Shown here: positions 24,683-31,928 of the stretch, one piece after another
How the letters are laid out: the number at the start of each line of letters is the position of its first letter
Numbering within the stretch: the first letter of the stretch is position 1
Source: a virus
Virus record (IMG/VR): IMGVR_UViG_3300035691_000016
Coordinates: 1-36,885 of that record
Strand: one strand, 5' to 3'
Length of the DNA stretch: 36,885 nucleotides
Notes under the pieces: generated by a model
Database searches by the model: none
Told to the model about the DNA's origin: nothing
What the model saw: only the letters and a program-made list of their open reading frames with translations
Position numbers and translations under genes: made by a program

Positions 24683-25363
24683 TCAATTACCCTTTACAAA
24701 AATTTCGGCGTATAGTTGCTTGAGTTCGCTTTCGGCGTTTTTATCGACAACACCACTTGTCTTGTCATGCAAAAGCTCTAATACAGATTGGCCGAGGATT
24801 GCTGATTTGCGATAGGCTTGGCGAGTTACTAAAACAGTGTCCATCAAAATCAAATCGGGGAACTCTTCTAAATAATCGAGCATGTCCTTGATTTCATTTT
24901 TCTTGAGTTGTGGCTGAAAGGATGCTTGGCTTAATAAGATAAGAACCTTGAGCTTAGGATTAAGCAATTTGGCGCGCTTGATGTGCTCATTCATTTTACT
25001 CATCGTCCAAATATCGAATTGACCCGCGCGGAAAGGGGATATCAATAAATCCGCAACAAGCATGCCTGAACGTAATTCGAAAGAATCGTAGCCGCCAGCA
25101 TCAATGATTACATCTGAGTATTTCTTGTTGAGTGACTCAATATCTTGGCTGATATCACCTGTTTTTTGCACTGACGTGATTTTTGTTTTAACATTCTCGG
25201 ATAAATTTCGCGTAGAACACCAGAGCGTGGCAGTTTGTTGTTTGTCGGCATCTGCTAGAAGGAGATTATCACTGCCGATTTCAATGGCTCTCATTGCAGC
25301 CAAATTTGTTGCGATCGTTGTTTTTCCTGTGCCGCCTTTCTCGCCACCGATTAAAATAATCAT
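24683..25363 (-). CDS. parA: ParA-type partition ATPase
   Basis: 226 residues with the deviant Walker A GGEKGGTGKTT (residues 6-16), a DADKQQTATLW segment (Walker A' region) and VIIDAGGYDS (Walker B). This small form, without an N-terminal DNA-binding domain, is the ParF/ParA-Ib type. It moves plasmid copies over the nucleoid. RBS AAAGGAAAA is upstream; a -10 TATGAT (25386-25381) is embedded in the right repeat array, implying autoregulation. With no integrase in the genome, it points to episomal maintenance. Confidence 0.9.
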   Translation of the reverse strand: MIILIGGEKGGTGKTTIATNLAAMRAIEIGSDNLLLADADKQQTATLWCSTRNLSENVKTKITSVQKTGDISQDIESLNKKYSDVIIDAGGYDSFELRSGMLVADLLISPFRAGQFDIWTMSKMNEHIKRAKLLNPKLKVLILLSQASFQPQLKKNEIKDMLDYLEEFPDLILMDTVLVTRQAYRKSAILGQSVLELLHDKTSGVVDKNAESELKQLYAEIFVKGN

Positions 25364-25387
25364 GGTTTATTTTCCTTTAAATCATAC

Positions 25388-25442
25388 GGCGTCTTTTCGA
25401 CACCAAAACGGCGTCATAATGACGTCACACTGACTGTTCATA
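25388..25442. repeat. Centromere-like array parS-R: five 11-bp repeats
   Basis: G(A/G)C starts at 25388, 25399, 25410, 25421 and 25432, exactly 11 bases apart (GGCGTCTTTTC, GACACCAAAAC, GGCGTCATAAT, GACGTCACACT, GACTG...). It covers the parA promoter. It matches the array at 24364 in period and core (GACGTC), so the par operon is bracketed by two arrays. Confidence 0.7.
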
Positions 25443-25521
25443 GTTTAAATTTCGAGCGTATCTTACCTGATTTATTTATAAAAACACTAGAAATATGCGT
25501 TTTTTCGGCGGTACACTATAG

Positions 25522-25550
25522 ATGGCGCGTTTTCCACTATTTCGCGCCAT
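25522..25550 (+). promoter_or_regulatory. Hairpin in the leader of the lysis genes
   Basis: A perfect 8-bp stem ATGGCGCG / CGCGCCAT around a 13-base loop, about 27 bases upstream of the DUF1353 gene. No U tract follows, so it is more likely an RNA-stability or attenuation element than a terminator. No convincing sigma70 promoter was found in the 130 bases before it. Confidence 0.4.
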
Positions 25551-25577
25551 GTCCAACAAAGGGAAAGGGAAGGTTCA

Positions 25578-26084
25578 ATGCGCTTTATACAACAGCTTTT
25601 AAGCTGTCTTTCGCTATTTTTAATCGTTCTGATTCTTTTAACGAGCTGTATTAAGCCGTCCCATCAAGTGACTTTCCTTGAGAATAGCTGTATAAAGCCT
25701 TATCACCGATATCATTACCATACTTGTTCGGTGCTTCGAGCGCAGGTAGACGACAAATACATTTTTGAAGTTCCAGAGAATTTTGATACAGATTTAGCCA
25801 GTATTCCGCGTTGGTTCTGGTCTATCTTAAGCCCCCAATACTCAGCGTTTGTTTATCCAGCGATATTGCATGATTACCTTTATCACTGCCCGGGAAATCT
25901 GCCCAGAGCCTTTGCAGACGATGTTTTCTTTTCAGCACTTATCACAGAAGGTGTTTCACAGTTCACAGCATCCAAAATGTATATGGCCGTGCGCCTATTT
26001 GGACAGCACAACTATCACAAAGGCGATTATTGCCTAGATAAATATGCTTTTAGTGATCACAAATTCATTTATGGCTACTCATGA
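25578..26084 (+). CDS. DUF1353 lipoprotein
   Basis: 168 residues. The N-terminal signal ends in a lipobox (LLTSC, Cys at about residue 24), so the product should be lipid-anchored at the periplasmic face. The rest is a DUF1353 domain: FDTDLASIPRWFW, then ILHDYLYH and ADDVFFSALITEG. DUF1353 proteins often sit beside phage lysins but their activity is unknown. Good RBS (AGGGAAGG). Lipid anchoring of this domain is unusual in my knowledge; it could act in lysis or in blocking superinfection. Confidence 0.75.
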   Translation: MRFIQQLLSCLSLFLIVLILLTSCIKPSHQVTFLENSCIKPYHRYHYHTCSVLRAQVDDKYIFEVPENFDTDLASIPRWFWSILSPQYSAFVYPAILHDYLYHCPGNLPRAFADDVFFSALITEGVSQFTASKMYMAVRLFGQHNYHKGDYCLDKYAFSDHKFIYGYS

Positions 26085-26091
26085 GGTTTAG

Positions 26092-26637
26092 ATGGAAGTT
26101 TATTCACCAGAAACACGCGCGAAAATTGCTATAGATTTTATCCTTGAACACGAAGGAGAGCTTTCAAATGATCCTAACGACCGCGGCGGTCTTACTAATT
26201 TTGGCATTACTCTATCGTTCCTAAAAGAATTCAATATTGATATAAACAAAGATGGAATCATTAATAAAAGAGATATATTGAACATCGATAGACCAACGGC
26301 AGTCTATGTATATCGAAAGTATATTTGGGATCGCTTTGGTTATGAGCGAATCCATGATTTAGATGTCGCTAAGAAAGTGGCAGACTTAACGGTAAACATG
26401 GGTGAGGGTGCGTCTCATAAAATATTACAGAGAGCAGTTAATTCTTTGCGCCATAGCAGTCTTGTAGTGGACGGGATCCTAGGAGTCCGTACAATTGCCG
26501 CTACAAATATGTGCGACGAAACTCGATTGTTAGCAGTTATTAAAAAATTAGCCTCCGACAGATACAAAGAAATAGTCGAAAAAGACCCAACCCAAGAAGT
26601 TTTCATTAAAGGGTGGTTAAATCGCGCAAGCGCATGA
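26092..26637 (+). CDS. Endolysin, GH108-type muramidase
   Basis: 181 residues with the GH108 pattern: FILEHEGELSNDPNDRGGLT followed by NFGIT, catalytic Glu most likely the one in HEG (residue 21), and a C-terminal helical part with VADLTVNMGEGAS. It cleaves peptidoglycan sugar bonds. No signal peptide is seen, so it needs a holin or another export route; none is next to it. Normally GG follows the catalytic Glu; here it is GE. Confidence 0.85.
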   Translation: MEVYSPETRAKIAIDFILEHEGELSNDPNDRGGLTNFGITLSFLKEFNIDINKDGIINKRDILNIDRPTAVYVYRKYIWDRFGYERIHDLDVAKKVADLTVNMGEGASHKILQRAVNSLRHSSLVVDGILGVRTIAATNMCDETRLLAVIKKLASDRYKEIVEKDPTQEVFIKGWLNRASA

Positions 26638-26711
26638 TTTCCTATAAATTGCGAAGTTGGTAAGCAATTATCATTATTGCCTATTAATTGTTATTAATCA
26701 ATAAATTGAAT

Positions 26712-27002
26712 CTATTGATGTTTATTAAATAAACTGGCTAGACCAGTAACTGCTACTGTCCCAATTGCTATTAAAGCCCCTGGTAATTCTTGTTTATAAT
26801 GAGCTAAATAAATTCCTCCGCCAACAGTAGCAATTGCAACAATTCCAAGCGAAATAACTACTAAAATGTAGAACCATTTATTATGAGCATCAAGTTTTAT
26901 AGTGGAGTCTCTAACTTGTATAATGGTTCCATATCCTTGTTGGATATTTGACGGCTCAACTTTTCCCCAATCTAATTCTTCTAATTTTTTTTCACCGCTC
27001 AT
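26712..27002 (-). CDS. Two-helix membrane protein (unknown)
   Basis: 96 residues: a cytoplasmic N-terminus of ~42, then two hydrophobic segments (about 43-66 and 72-91). It is coupled (ATGA) to the ribbon-helix-helix gene upstream. Size and topology would suit a holin, but it runs opposite to the lysin gene and is paired with a regulator, so an exclusion or toxin-like role is equally possible. Confidence 0.55.
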   Translation of the reverse strand: MSGEKKLEELDWGKVEPSNIQQGYGTIIQVRDSTIKLDAHNKWFYILVVISLGIVAIATVGGGIYLAHYKQELPGALIAIGTVAVTGLASLFNKHQ

Positions 27003-27223
27003 TTATCAAGTCCTGGAATTATTAATCTTTCAGTTTCACCTTTTGAATTTAATATGAATAATTTTTCTCCATTTTCCAAATGATCAGCCAATGAAGATGT
27101 TATAGATAATGCAATGCTCACAGCCTCAGCTTTACTCCTGGTGTGCATTTTTTTTTCTAGTTTTTCTGTGTTTTTTACATCTCTCTCCGTTAAATTCATG
27201 GTAACTCTGGTTAAATTGGTCAT
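26999..27223 (-). CDS. Ribbon-helix-helix regulator
   Basis: 74 residues: MTNLTRVTMNLTERDVKNTE (strand and first helix) and SKAEAVSIALSITSSLADHL (second helix), then a short beta tail ending IIPGLDK. First gene of a two-gene operon with the membrane protein; a four-unit 11-bp array lies 41 bases upstream, fitting autoregulation. Confidence 0.65.
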   Translation of the reverse strand: MTNLTRVTMNLTERDVKNTEKLEKKMHTRSKAEAVSIALSITSSLADHLENGEKLFILNSKGETERLIIPGLDK

Positions 27224-27263
27224 CGCGCGCTCCTATTCCTTTTATATAAATCATATCTCATTC

Positions 27264-27307
27264 GTATGCGATATGTATATTGTATGTATATAGTATGTTT
27301 ATATTAT
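27264..27307. promoter_or_regulatory. Operator array of four 11-bp repeats
   Basis: Units begin at 27264, 27275, 27286 and 27297: GTATGCGATAT, GTATATTGTAT, GTATATAGTAT, GTTTATATTAT. The 11-base period puts each unit on the same face of the helix, as ribbon-helix-helix proteins need. The promoter of the leftward RHH/membrane-protein operon must lie in or next to it. Confidence 0.6.
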
Positions 27308-27322
27308 AGTCAATTTGTTTTA

Positions 27323-27358
27323 TTAAAAAGACACACGCCAAGCCAATGAGCCGGCGTG
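27323..27358 (-). terminator. Terminator of the exonuclease/RecT operon
   Basis: On the minus strand CACGCC and GGCGTG (27358-27334) pair over 6 bp around a 13-base loop, and TGTCTTTTTAAT follows: a rho-independent terminator just after the recT stop. Confidence 0.75.
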
Positions 27359-27367
27359 ATAGGGCGG

Positions 27368-28468
27368 TTAGAGCGATTCAAGCTTAAAGATGAAATCTTC
27401 AGCCTGTTCTTTTGTGAGATTTTTCACAGCAGGGACGTTGTAGCTATTAAAGAATTCTTTGTATTCTTTCTTGAAATCAGTTTTTTGTTTTAGCAGCCTG
27501 TCGATAGTTTCGCGCTGCTTTTCACTAATTTGCGCATCTGGATTAACTGATTCATCAACAGGAATTTCTTCTTTTCTAGGTTCAGCCATTGGTTGAACGC
27601 TGACGACTTGTTCTGTTTCCTGCGAATTTGATTGATTTTCATATGAATTAGAAGCGCTATTAGGCACATCATTGGCGCTAGTACTAGACGAATAAGACTC
27701 ATTTTTTAATCCTTTGCCGTTAGACTTAAGCTTCTCTTTTACACGCTCTGTTTGCGTTTGCATTAATGATGCTTCATTTTTAGGTTCAGGGTCAACAACT
27801 TGACCGTCTATTACATTCATATTGTCATAGACTTCTTCAGCAATTGGTATGCCTTTGAGGGCGTCAGCAAACTTGTCCCTAATCGCGAAGCCTCGGGCGC
27901 GAAGCTTAAGCATGCGCTCTTCATACTGTGACCATGGTCCTGGTTTGCCTATTAATTTAGCTTTGGCAGCCATAATTTTTGTGAAAATTTCTGTATGTTC
28001 AGGATAACCACGACGTTTCACTGTGCAGAATGCGCCAGTAATATTTCCACGGTCATCATATTGATAGCCTTCTTTGACATATTCACAGTGAGGGTGGCTA
28101 ATTACGATTGCAAGAGCGCTATCACCCCATACGCAGGCGCGGCCATTGATTACGGCTATATTTTCTAAGCATTGCTCAACTGGCAGCCCAAGTTGGTATC
28201 CTTTGGCGATTGCAAGAAAGATATCGTCAGGGCGATTTTGGTAATCTTTAGGGACTAAATTAGATTTAGCCATCCGTTCAGCAACTTTTGAATAGTGTTC
28301 ATATAAATCAGGCGCGAACAGACTATCTTCTAATTTTGATACCTTTTTGTTCTTTGCAATCTGCAATTGAAACTTGAGTTCGATTATCTCAGCTTCTTTA
28401 CGTGCCATAAGGGCGTCATTTTTGGCTTCTTGTAATTGTACTTGTAGTAATTGTAATTCTGCGCTCAT
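27368..28468 (-). CDS. recT: RecT-family single-strand annealing protein
   Basis: 366 residues. The core (about 45-220) has the RecT pattern: YEHYSKVAERMAKSNLVPKD, then DIFLAIAKGYQLGLPVEQCL and ERMLKLRARGFAIRDKF. The C-terminal ~140 residues are a Ser/Asn/Glu-rich linker and a charged helix. The N-terminus is a coiled coil. Anneals strands resected by the exonuclease encoded upstream in the same operon. RBS AGAGGG precedes ATG. Confidence 0.85.
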   Translation of the reverse strand: MSAELQLLQVQLQEAKNDALMARKEAEIIELKFQLQIAKNKKVSKLEDSLFAPDLYEHYSKVAERMAKSNLVPKDYQNRPDDIFLAIAKGYQLGLPVEQCLENIAVINGRACVWGDSALAIVISHPHCEYVKEGYQYDDRGNITGAFCTVKRRGYPEHTEIFTKIMAAKAKLIGKPGPWSQYEERMLKLRARGFAIRDKFADALKGIPIAEEVYDNMNVIDGQVVDPEPKNEASLMQTQTERVKEKLKSNGKGLKNESYSSSTSANDVPNSASNSYENQSNSQETEQVVSVQPMAEPRKEEIPVDESVNPDAQISEKQRETIDRLLKQKTDFKKEYKEFFNSYNVPAVKNLTKEQAEDFIFKLESL

Positions 28469-28481
28469 TCTTATCCCTCTC

Positions 28482-28754
28482 TTAATCTAATGAATAACTG
28501 CCGTAAAATTTATCGCCGATTCTTACGCAAGAACCTCCAAAACAAAGGTTTCCGTGGTTTGCGTAAAGCAATAATTCTTCTTCATTAAGCTTGCTTCCGG
28601 CTCTGATTGACCCTTCAAACTTCACGCAATTGTAGTCATATGACTTCTTTAGGCTAATTACATCGGTGTAATCAGCGCTTGCATATTTATTGAAAATCTC
28701 TTCTTTCAGTTGTTGTTCATTAGGCTTCATTGCATAGCCGTCGAAATAACTCAT
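28482..28754 (-). CDS. Small protein in the recombination operon (unknown)
   Basis: 90 residues between exonuclease and recT, with ATGA overlap to the former. An N-terminal helix (PNEQQLKEEIFNKYA) is followed by a beta-rich part with two Cys near the C-terminus (CFGGSC). Could assist recombination; no family recognised. Confidence 0.6.
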   Translation of the reverse strand: MSYFDGYAMKPNEQQLKEEIFNKYASADYTDVISLKKSYDYNCVKFEGSIRAGSKLNEEELLLYANHGNLCFGGSCVRIGDKFYGSYSLD

Positions 28755-29581
28755 TCAGATACTCCTTTTAATGCAAACCGTCTGTAACCGTTCTTTGTTG
28801 CTTTCCAAGTTACTAAAGGCTTGCCAGCATCATCAGTGATGCATTCGGCAGACTGCATATATTCCATAATCTCCTTTTGGCCTTCTTTCTCGATTCGCTC
28901 AAGCTCTTTGATTTGTTTCTTGGTTTGAGCCAAGCGATTCAATTCGTTCCGGATTGCCTCGTCAGCTGTAATTGCCTTGTCTGGGTCAACGTTTCTGTAC
29001 TTTAGTTTGCAGTCTTCGATTGTCTTCAAGCCCGGTTCGACCTGATTCTGCACGCAGTTCCAGAAGTCTTGAGCTGCACTAACAATCATTGATTCGATTT
29101 CTTTATCGCGATTGTAGACAAACTGCCTGTACTCATTTCCACCAATTAAGGTGCCGATGTTCCAACGCTCGACGTTTTCAATCAAACAATAATGTGCACA
29201 TTGGATAATGTAGGGCATAGGAATAACGTCTGTTCCATCTTCACCCCATTCATTACGCATGTATTTATCAGAGCATTTAACTTCTAAGCCTTCATTCCAA
29301 GCAGGTATGAAACCATCGTAACTACCGCGTAGAAATGTCATCGTCGGATGGTATTTTGTAGGCACTGAAATCACTTCAACGTTATTGATGCGTGCAAAAT
29401 GATTGATAACTGAAGGTTCAAGCATCTTTCCCCAATACTGTAACTCGCTCTCAGTGTCGTCTGTTTCGAGCAAGCCAAGCTTCTCAAGATACAATACGTA
29501 AGGTGTTTTATAAGAAGATAAACCTAAAATAACCGGCATATCAGAGCCGCCAATGCTCTTTGAGCGATCTAATTTTTCCAT
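28751..29581 (-). CDS. YqaJ-type viral recombinase (exonuclease)
   Basis: 276 residues. N-terminal YqaJ signature RSKSIGGSDMPVILGLS with KTPYVLYLEKLGL, a middle LRGSYDGFIP block, then LEVKCSD, whose Glu/Lys pair with the preceding Asp (SYDG) forms the PD-(D/E)xK nuclease centre. QCAHYCL follows. The C-terminus is a coiled coil plus a small domain. Degrades one strand at ends for RecT-type annealing. Start at 29581 is supported by GGGGAG nine bases upstream; longer frames overlap the next gene. Confidence 0.85.
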   Translation of the reverse strand: MEKLDRSKSIGGSDMPVILGLSSYKTPYVLYLEKLGLLETDDTESELQYWGKMLEPSVINHFARINNVEVISVPTKYHPTMTFLRGSYDGFIPAWNEGLEVKCSDKYMRNEWGEDGTDVIPMPYIIQCAHYCLIENVERWNIGTLIGGNEYRQFVYNRDKEIESMIVSAAQDFWNCVQNQVEPGLKTIEDCKLKYRNVDPDKAITADEAIRNELNRLAQTKKQIKELERIEKEGQKEIMEYMQSAECITDDAGKPLVTWKATKNGYRRFALKGVSE

Positions 29582-29582
29582 G

Positions 29583-29684
29583 TTATTCATCTCCCCAATA
29601 TTGATCGTCGTAATACTCATCATCTACAACGTAGTCACTATCGAGAATGAGATGCTCATCGCCATGATATTTATCTGGGCTCAT
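29583..29684 (-). CDS. Small acidic protein, first gene of the leftward operon
   Basis: 33 residues, very acidic (DSDYVVDDEYYDDQYWGDE at the C-terminus), with RBS AAGGA upstream and its stop one base before the exonuclease ATG. It is the first gene behind the leftward promoter. Asp/Tyr-rich peptides can mimic DNA, so a nuclease or defence inhibitor is conceivable but untested. Confidence 0.5.
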   Translation of the reverse strand: MSPDKYHGDEHLILDSDYVVDDEYYDDQYWGDE

Positions 29685-29718
29685 TTTTATTTTTCCTTGT
29701 TTTGCTAAGTTGGACGTA

Positions 29719-29818
29719 TTTAAACACCAACCTTAAGGTTGTGTCAACCATAAGGTTGTACAACTTTAAGGTTTATTATTTTGATATCCTTAAGCATGCA
29801 TCCTTAAGGTTGTACAAT
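29719..29818. promoter_or_regulatory. Divergent promoter-operator region with five CTTAAG operators
   Basis: Five 14-bp sites: CAACCTTAAGGTTG (29728), CAACCATAAGGTTG (29745), CAACTTTAAGGTTT (29761), TATCCTTAAGCATG (29785) and CATCCTTAAGGTTG (29799). The leftward promoter has -35 TTGACA (29747-29742) and -10 TTTAAA (29724-29719) with operator 1 filling its 17-base spacer. The rightward promoter candidate has -35 TTAAGC (29790) and -10 TACAAT (29813) with operator 5 in its spacer. A mirror-image lambdoid switch. Confidence 0.7.
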
Positions 29819-29863
29819 AATAAAGATTGTGTTACGTTCTCGCATATTACTATGAGGTACAAA

Positions 29864-30073
29864 ATGACACTAGAAGAAGCGGTCGCAGAATTTGGTAGTG
29901 GTAGACAAGTTTGCTTGGCTTTAGGAATATCAGATCGTAATTATACAAAATGGAAACAAAGAGGCTGGATCCCGCAGGCTCAGCAGTTACGATTAGAAAA
30001 ATTGACACAAAATAAATTGAAAGCTGACGAATTTGGCTCTGATCGAAGGCCATTACCGAAAGTAGAGGATTAG
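29864..30073 (+). CDS. Cro-like transcriptional regulator
   Basis: 69 residues from ATG 29864 (GAGG six bases upstream). Small HTH: EEAVAEFGSGRQVCLALGIS then DRNYTKW as recognition-helix region, and WIPQAQQLRLEKLTQNKLKA, the tail seen in P22/lambda Cro proteins. First rightward gene after the five operators, so it probably binds them. Its first 30 residues are about 80% identical to the regulator at 31304. Confidence 0.8.
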   Translation: MTLEEAVAEFGSGRQVCLALGISDRNYTKWKQRGWIPQAQQLRLEKLTQNKLKADEFGSDRRPLPKVED

Positions 30074-30099
30074 TTGTAACTAAGTTGTAGAGGTGTGTT

Positions 30100-30252
30100 G
30101 TGAATTTTTTATCTTCTTTGAATATTGAACAATATTTAGTGATTCTAGTGGGGATTTTGTTTTTTATGGGTGTTCGTCAATCAGATAAAATTGACAAGCT
30201 CGAACAAAGAATTGTGGACTTAGAGTGTAATTACTCTGAGATAATGGACTAA
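30100..30252 (+). CDS. Small membrane protein with coiled-coil tail
   Basis: 50 residues from GTG 30100 with AGAGG upstream. One membrane helix (YLVILVGILFFMGV), then a cytoplasmic coiled coil (SDKIDKLEQRIVDLEC). Unknown; first of several membrane genes in the rightward early operon. Confidence 0.5.
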   Translation: MNFLSSLNIEQYLVILVGILFFMGVRQSDKIDKLEQRIVDLECNYSEIMD

Positions 30253-30289
30253 AATTTGTATATATGAATGCTAAATAGAGAGTTAATCC

Positions 30290-30481
30290 ATGAATAAGTC
30301 TTTGAATACTTTGATTCAAATAAATGAAGAGATTTTAACTCCTGAAGCTTTTTTAAATCTCAGTGACAAAGAAAAGTCCAATATATCTCATACTGAAATT
30401 GTAGCGCCTCGGGGAGGACGTCATGATTTTGGGAAAATTAAAGTACATTATCGTAATCCAAAATACAGACCAATAAAATGA
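30290..30481 (+). CDS. Small phage protein (unknown)
   Basis: 63 residues. Helical first half (EILTPEAFLNLSDKEKSNI), basic second half with PRGGRHDFGKIKVHYRNP. The stop overlaps the next gene by ATGA. No family recognised. Confidence 0.55.
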   Translation: MNKSLNTLIQINEEILTPEAFLNLSDKEKSNISHTEIVAPRGGRHDFGKIKVHYRNPKYRPIK

Positions 30482-30891
30482 ATGATATTACTAATGACGA
30501 TCAAGGTTCATCGATCAATCCTTCCGAATTAAATAGAATTATTTCTTTGCAAGAGCAAGAGTTAATGCTTAGGATGCAAGAATTAGAGTTACGTAAACAG
30601 ACAGATAATAATAATCTAGATTATGCAAAAGCTGCTTTAGATGCAAGAGTACAAGACCTCAAAGATGAACGCCAGCATGCGAAAGACATCCAAAAGAATC
30701 TTTTATCATTTTTTAAAATATTAGGTATAGTTTTCTTTATTTTTTTAGGGATAGCTTTATCTTTGAACAAAGATGAAATAGTCAAAGAAATAATTAAAGC
30801 GATAATTTATATAGGCGCTGGGGGCTCTGGTGGCTATTTTTATGGAAAATCCAAAGGGTCTACCAATATTGATCAGGAAAACAAGAATTAA
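30478..30891 (+). CDS. Membrane protein with coiled-coil N-terminus
   Basis: 137 residues. Residues 15-80 form a long coiled coil (QEQELMLRMQELELRKQ), then a hydrophobic segment (SFFKILGIVFFIFLGIALSL) and a second, glycine-rich one (AIIYIGAGGSGGYFYG). Topology suggests a membrane-anchored sensor or plug. Superinfection exclusion is possible from its place beside the switch; unproven. Confidence 0.55.
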   Translation: MNDITNDDQGSSINPSELNRIISLQEQELMLRMQELELRKQTDNNNLDYAKAALDARVQDLKDERQHAKDIQKNLLSFFKILGIVFFIFLGIALSLNKDEIVKEIIKAIIYIGAGGSGGYFYGKSKGSTNIDQENKN

Positions 30892-30894
30892 TAC

Positions 30895-31113
30895 ATGGCT
30901 GTAAAAATTAAAGATTATAAGTTGTTATTAGAGCTTGATGGTGGTGACTTATCAAAACTTAATCAAGTAATAGATAAATGGCAGTTTAAGGATTACCAAA
31001 GCTTTATAAGGTTTGCAGTAAGTGTTTTTCTATTGAGTGATGGTAAATCAATCGTTATCAATAATGACGGAATTAATAGACAGCTAGCCCCAGCATTGGA
31101 ATTGCTAAGATGA
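30895..31113 (+). CDS. Small protein, possible RHH-like (unknown)
   Basis: 72 residues; LDGGDLSKLNQVIDKWQF and YQSFIRFAVSVFLLSD could form helices around a short strand. The stop overlaps the next ATG (ATGA). No family recognised. Confidence 0.5.
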   Translation: MAVKIKDYKLLLELDGGDLSKLNQVIDKWQFKDYQSFIRFAVSVFLLSDGKSIVINNDGINRQLAPALELLR

Positions 31114-31307
31114 AGCCAAGATTTGCTTTTATCATTTTTATATTTGTATTTATATTCTTACAAATGGGATTTTTATTTCAATTTATGAACAATGTAAGCA
31201 TGACTAAAACAATAATTGATGTACAAGGAGTTATTGCTTTTTGCTGGGGTGCTCTGTGTTTTCAAATATATTTTGTAGTCAAAACTCTGGTTGAGTGGAT
31301 AGGATGA
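31110..31307 (+). CDS. Small two-helix membrane protein
   Basis: 65 residues with hydrophobic segments at about 6-28 and 41-62 separated by a short loop (MNNVSMTKTIIDVQG). Holin-like by size, but in an early operon. Overlaps the next gene by ATGA. Confidence 0.5.
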   Translation: MKPRFAFIIFIFVFIFLQMGFLFQFMNNVSMTKTIIDVQGVIAFCWGALCFQIYFVVKTLVEWIG

Positions 31308-31684
31308 CGATAGAAGAAGCTCTAAAAGAATTTGGCAGTGGAAGACAGGTTTGCATAGCCCTAGGTATTAGCGATCGAAACTGGACTCGCTGGGTTCGTG
31401 AGGATTTAATCCCCCTAAAACACCAGCAGAAGCTTTCAGAATTAAAGCCAAAATTGAAAATGATGGACTCGATTACCTATCAAGAGAAACAACAAAATAA
31501 AGGCAAAAAAGAAATTTCTATTGATGTCAATTATGGATTTCCATCGAAAGAACAATTCAAAGAAATGGCAAAATTATGCTTAAAAGACAAGAAGAAATTT
31601 ACAATTGATGATTTATCTGATGCAATTGAAGCAGCGTTTATTGCTGGTTGGAATAAAAAAGAAAAACAACTTAAAAAGGAATAA
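31304..31684 (+). CDS. Second Cro-like regulator with C-terminal extension
   Basis: 126 residues from ATG 31304 (ATGA overlap; the GTG nine bases upstream is less likely). Residues 1-55 are a close copy of the first regulator (EEALKEFGSGRQVCIALGIS, DRNWTRW). Residues 56-126 add a helical domain (PSKEQFKEMAKLCLKDKKKF, then DAIEAAFIAGW). No CI is found elsewhere, so this could act as the lysogeny repressor. Not a CI by sequence: no LexA-type peptidase residues. Confidence 0.75.
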   Translation: MTIEEALKEFGSGRQVCIALGISDRNWTRWVREDLIPLKHQQKLSELKPKLKMMDSITYQEKQQNKGKKEISIDVNYGFPSKEQFKEMAKLCLKDKKKFTIDDLSDAIEAAFIAGWNKKEKQLKKE

Positions 31685-31731
31685 TAATGCGGTAATTTAA
31701 CTTATAAAAAGACTATTTTATAAATAAAAAA

Positions 31732-31784
31732 GGGGCGCCATAAGCAACCCCGATTCACCAATCACAGTGTAGCATAGGCGCCTC
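31732..31784 (+). promoter_or_regulatory. Long stem-loop in the leader of the replication operon
   Basis: GGGGCGCC (31732-31739) pairs with GGCGCCTC (31777-31784) over 8 bp with one G-U, enclosing a loop that also contains GATT-CACC-AATC. The 133 bases from 31685 to 31817 hold no gene. Candidate attenuator or binding site in the leader RNA. Confidence 0.45.
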
Positions 31785-31817
31785 TTCTGTCAAATAAATT
31801 TCAGGAGATTTAGGCTT

Positions 31818-31928
31818 ATGTTTGCAAAAAATTTTTATACTTTCCCTTCAAATGACAATTATTTGTCTTTCAATTTCTCATTCCGTCAAAAACTAGGTAT
31901 GCTTAAACGCGCATGGCCTCGTAATTAA
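31818..31928 (+). CDS. Small basic peptide (unknown)
   Basis: 36 residues, MFAKNFYTFPSNDNYLSF and a basic tail ending KLGMLKRAWPRN. AGGAG lies ten bases upstream. Placed just before the initiator gene; possible leader peptide or regulator. Confidence 0.45.
   Translation: MFAKNFYTFPSNDNYLSFNFSFRQKLGMLKRAWPRN

Noticed and set aside
25514-25525. CACTATAGATGG, resembling the core of a T7-type promoter
   Set aside because: Only the 3' half matches and no phage RNA polymerase gene is present.
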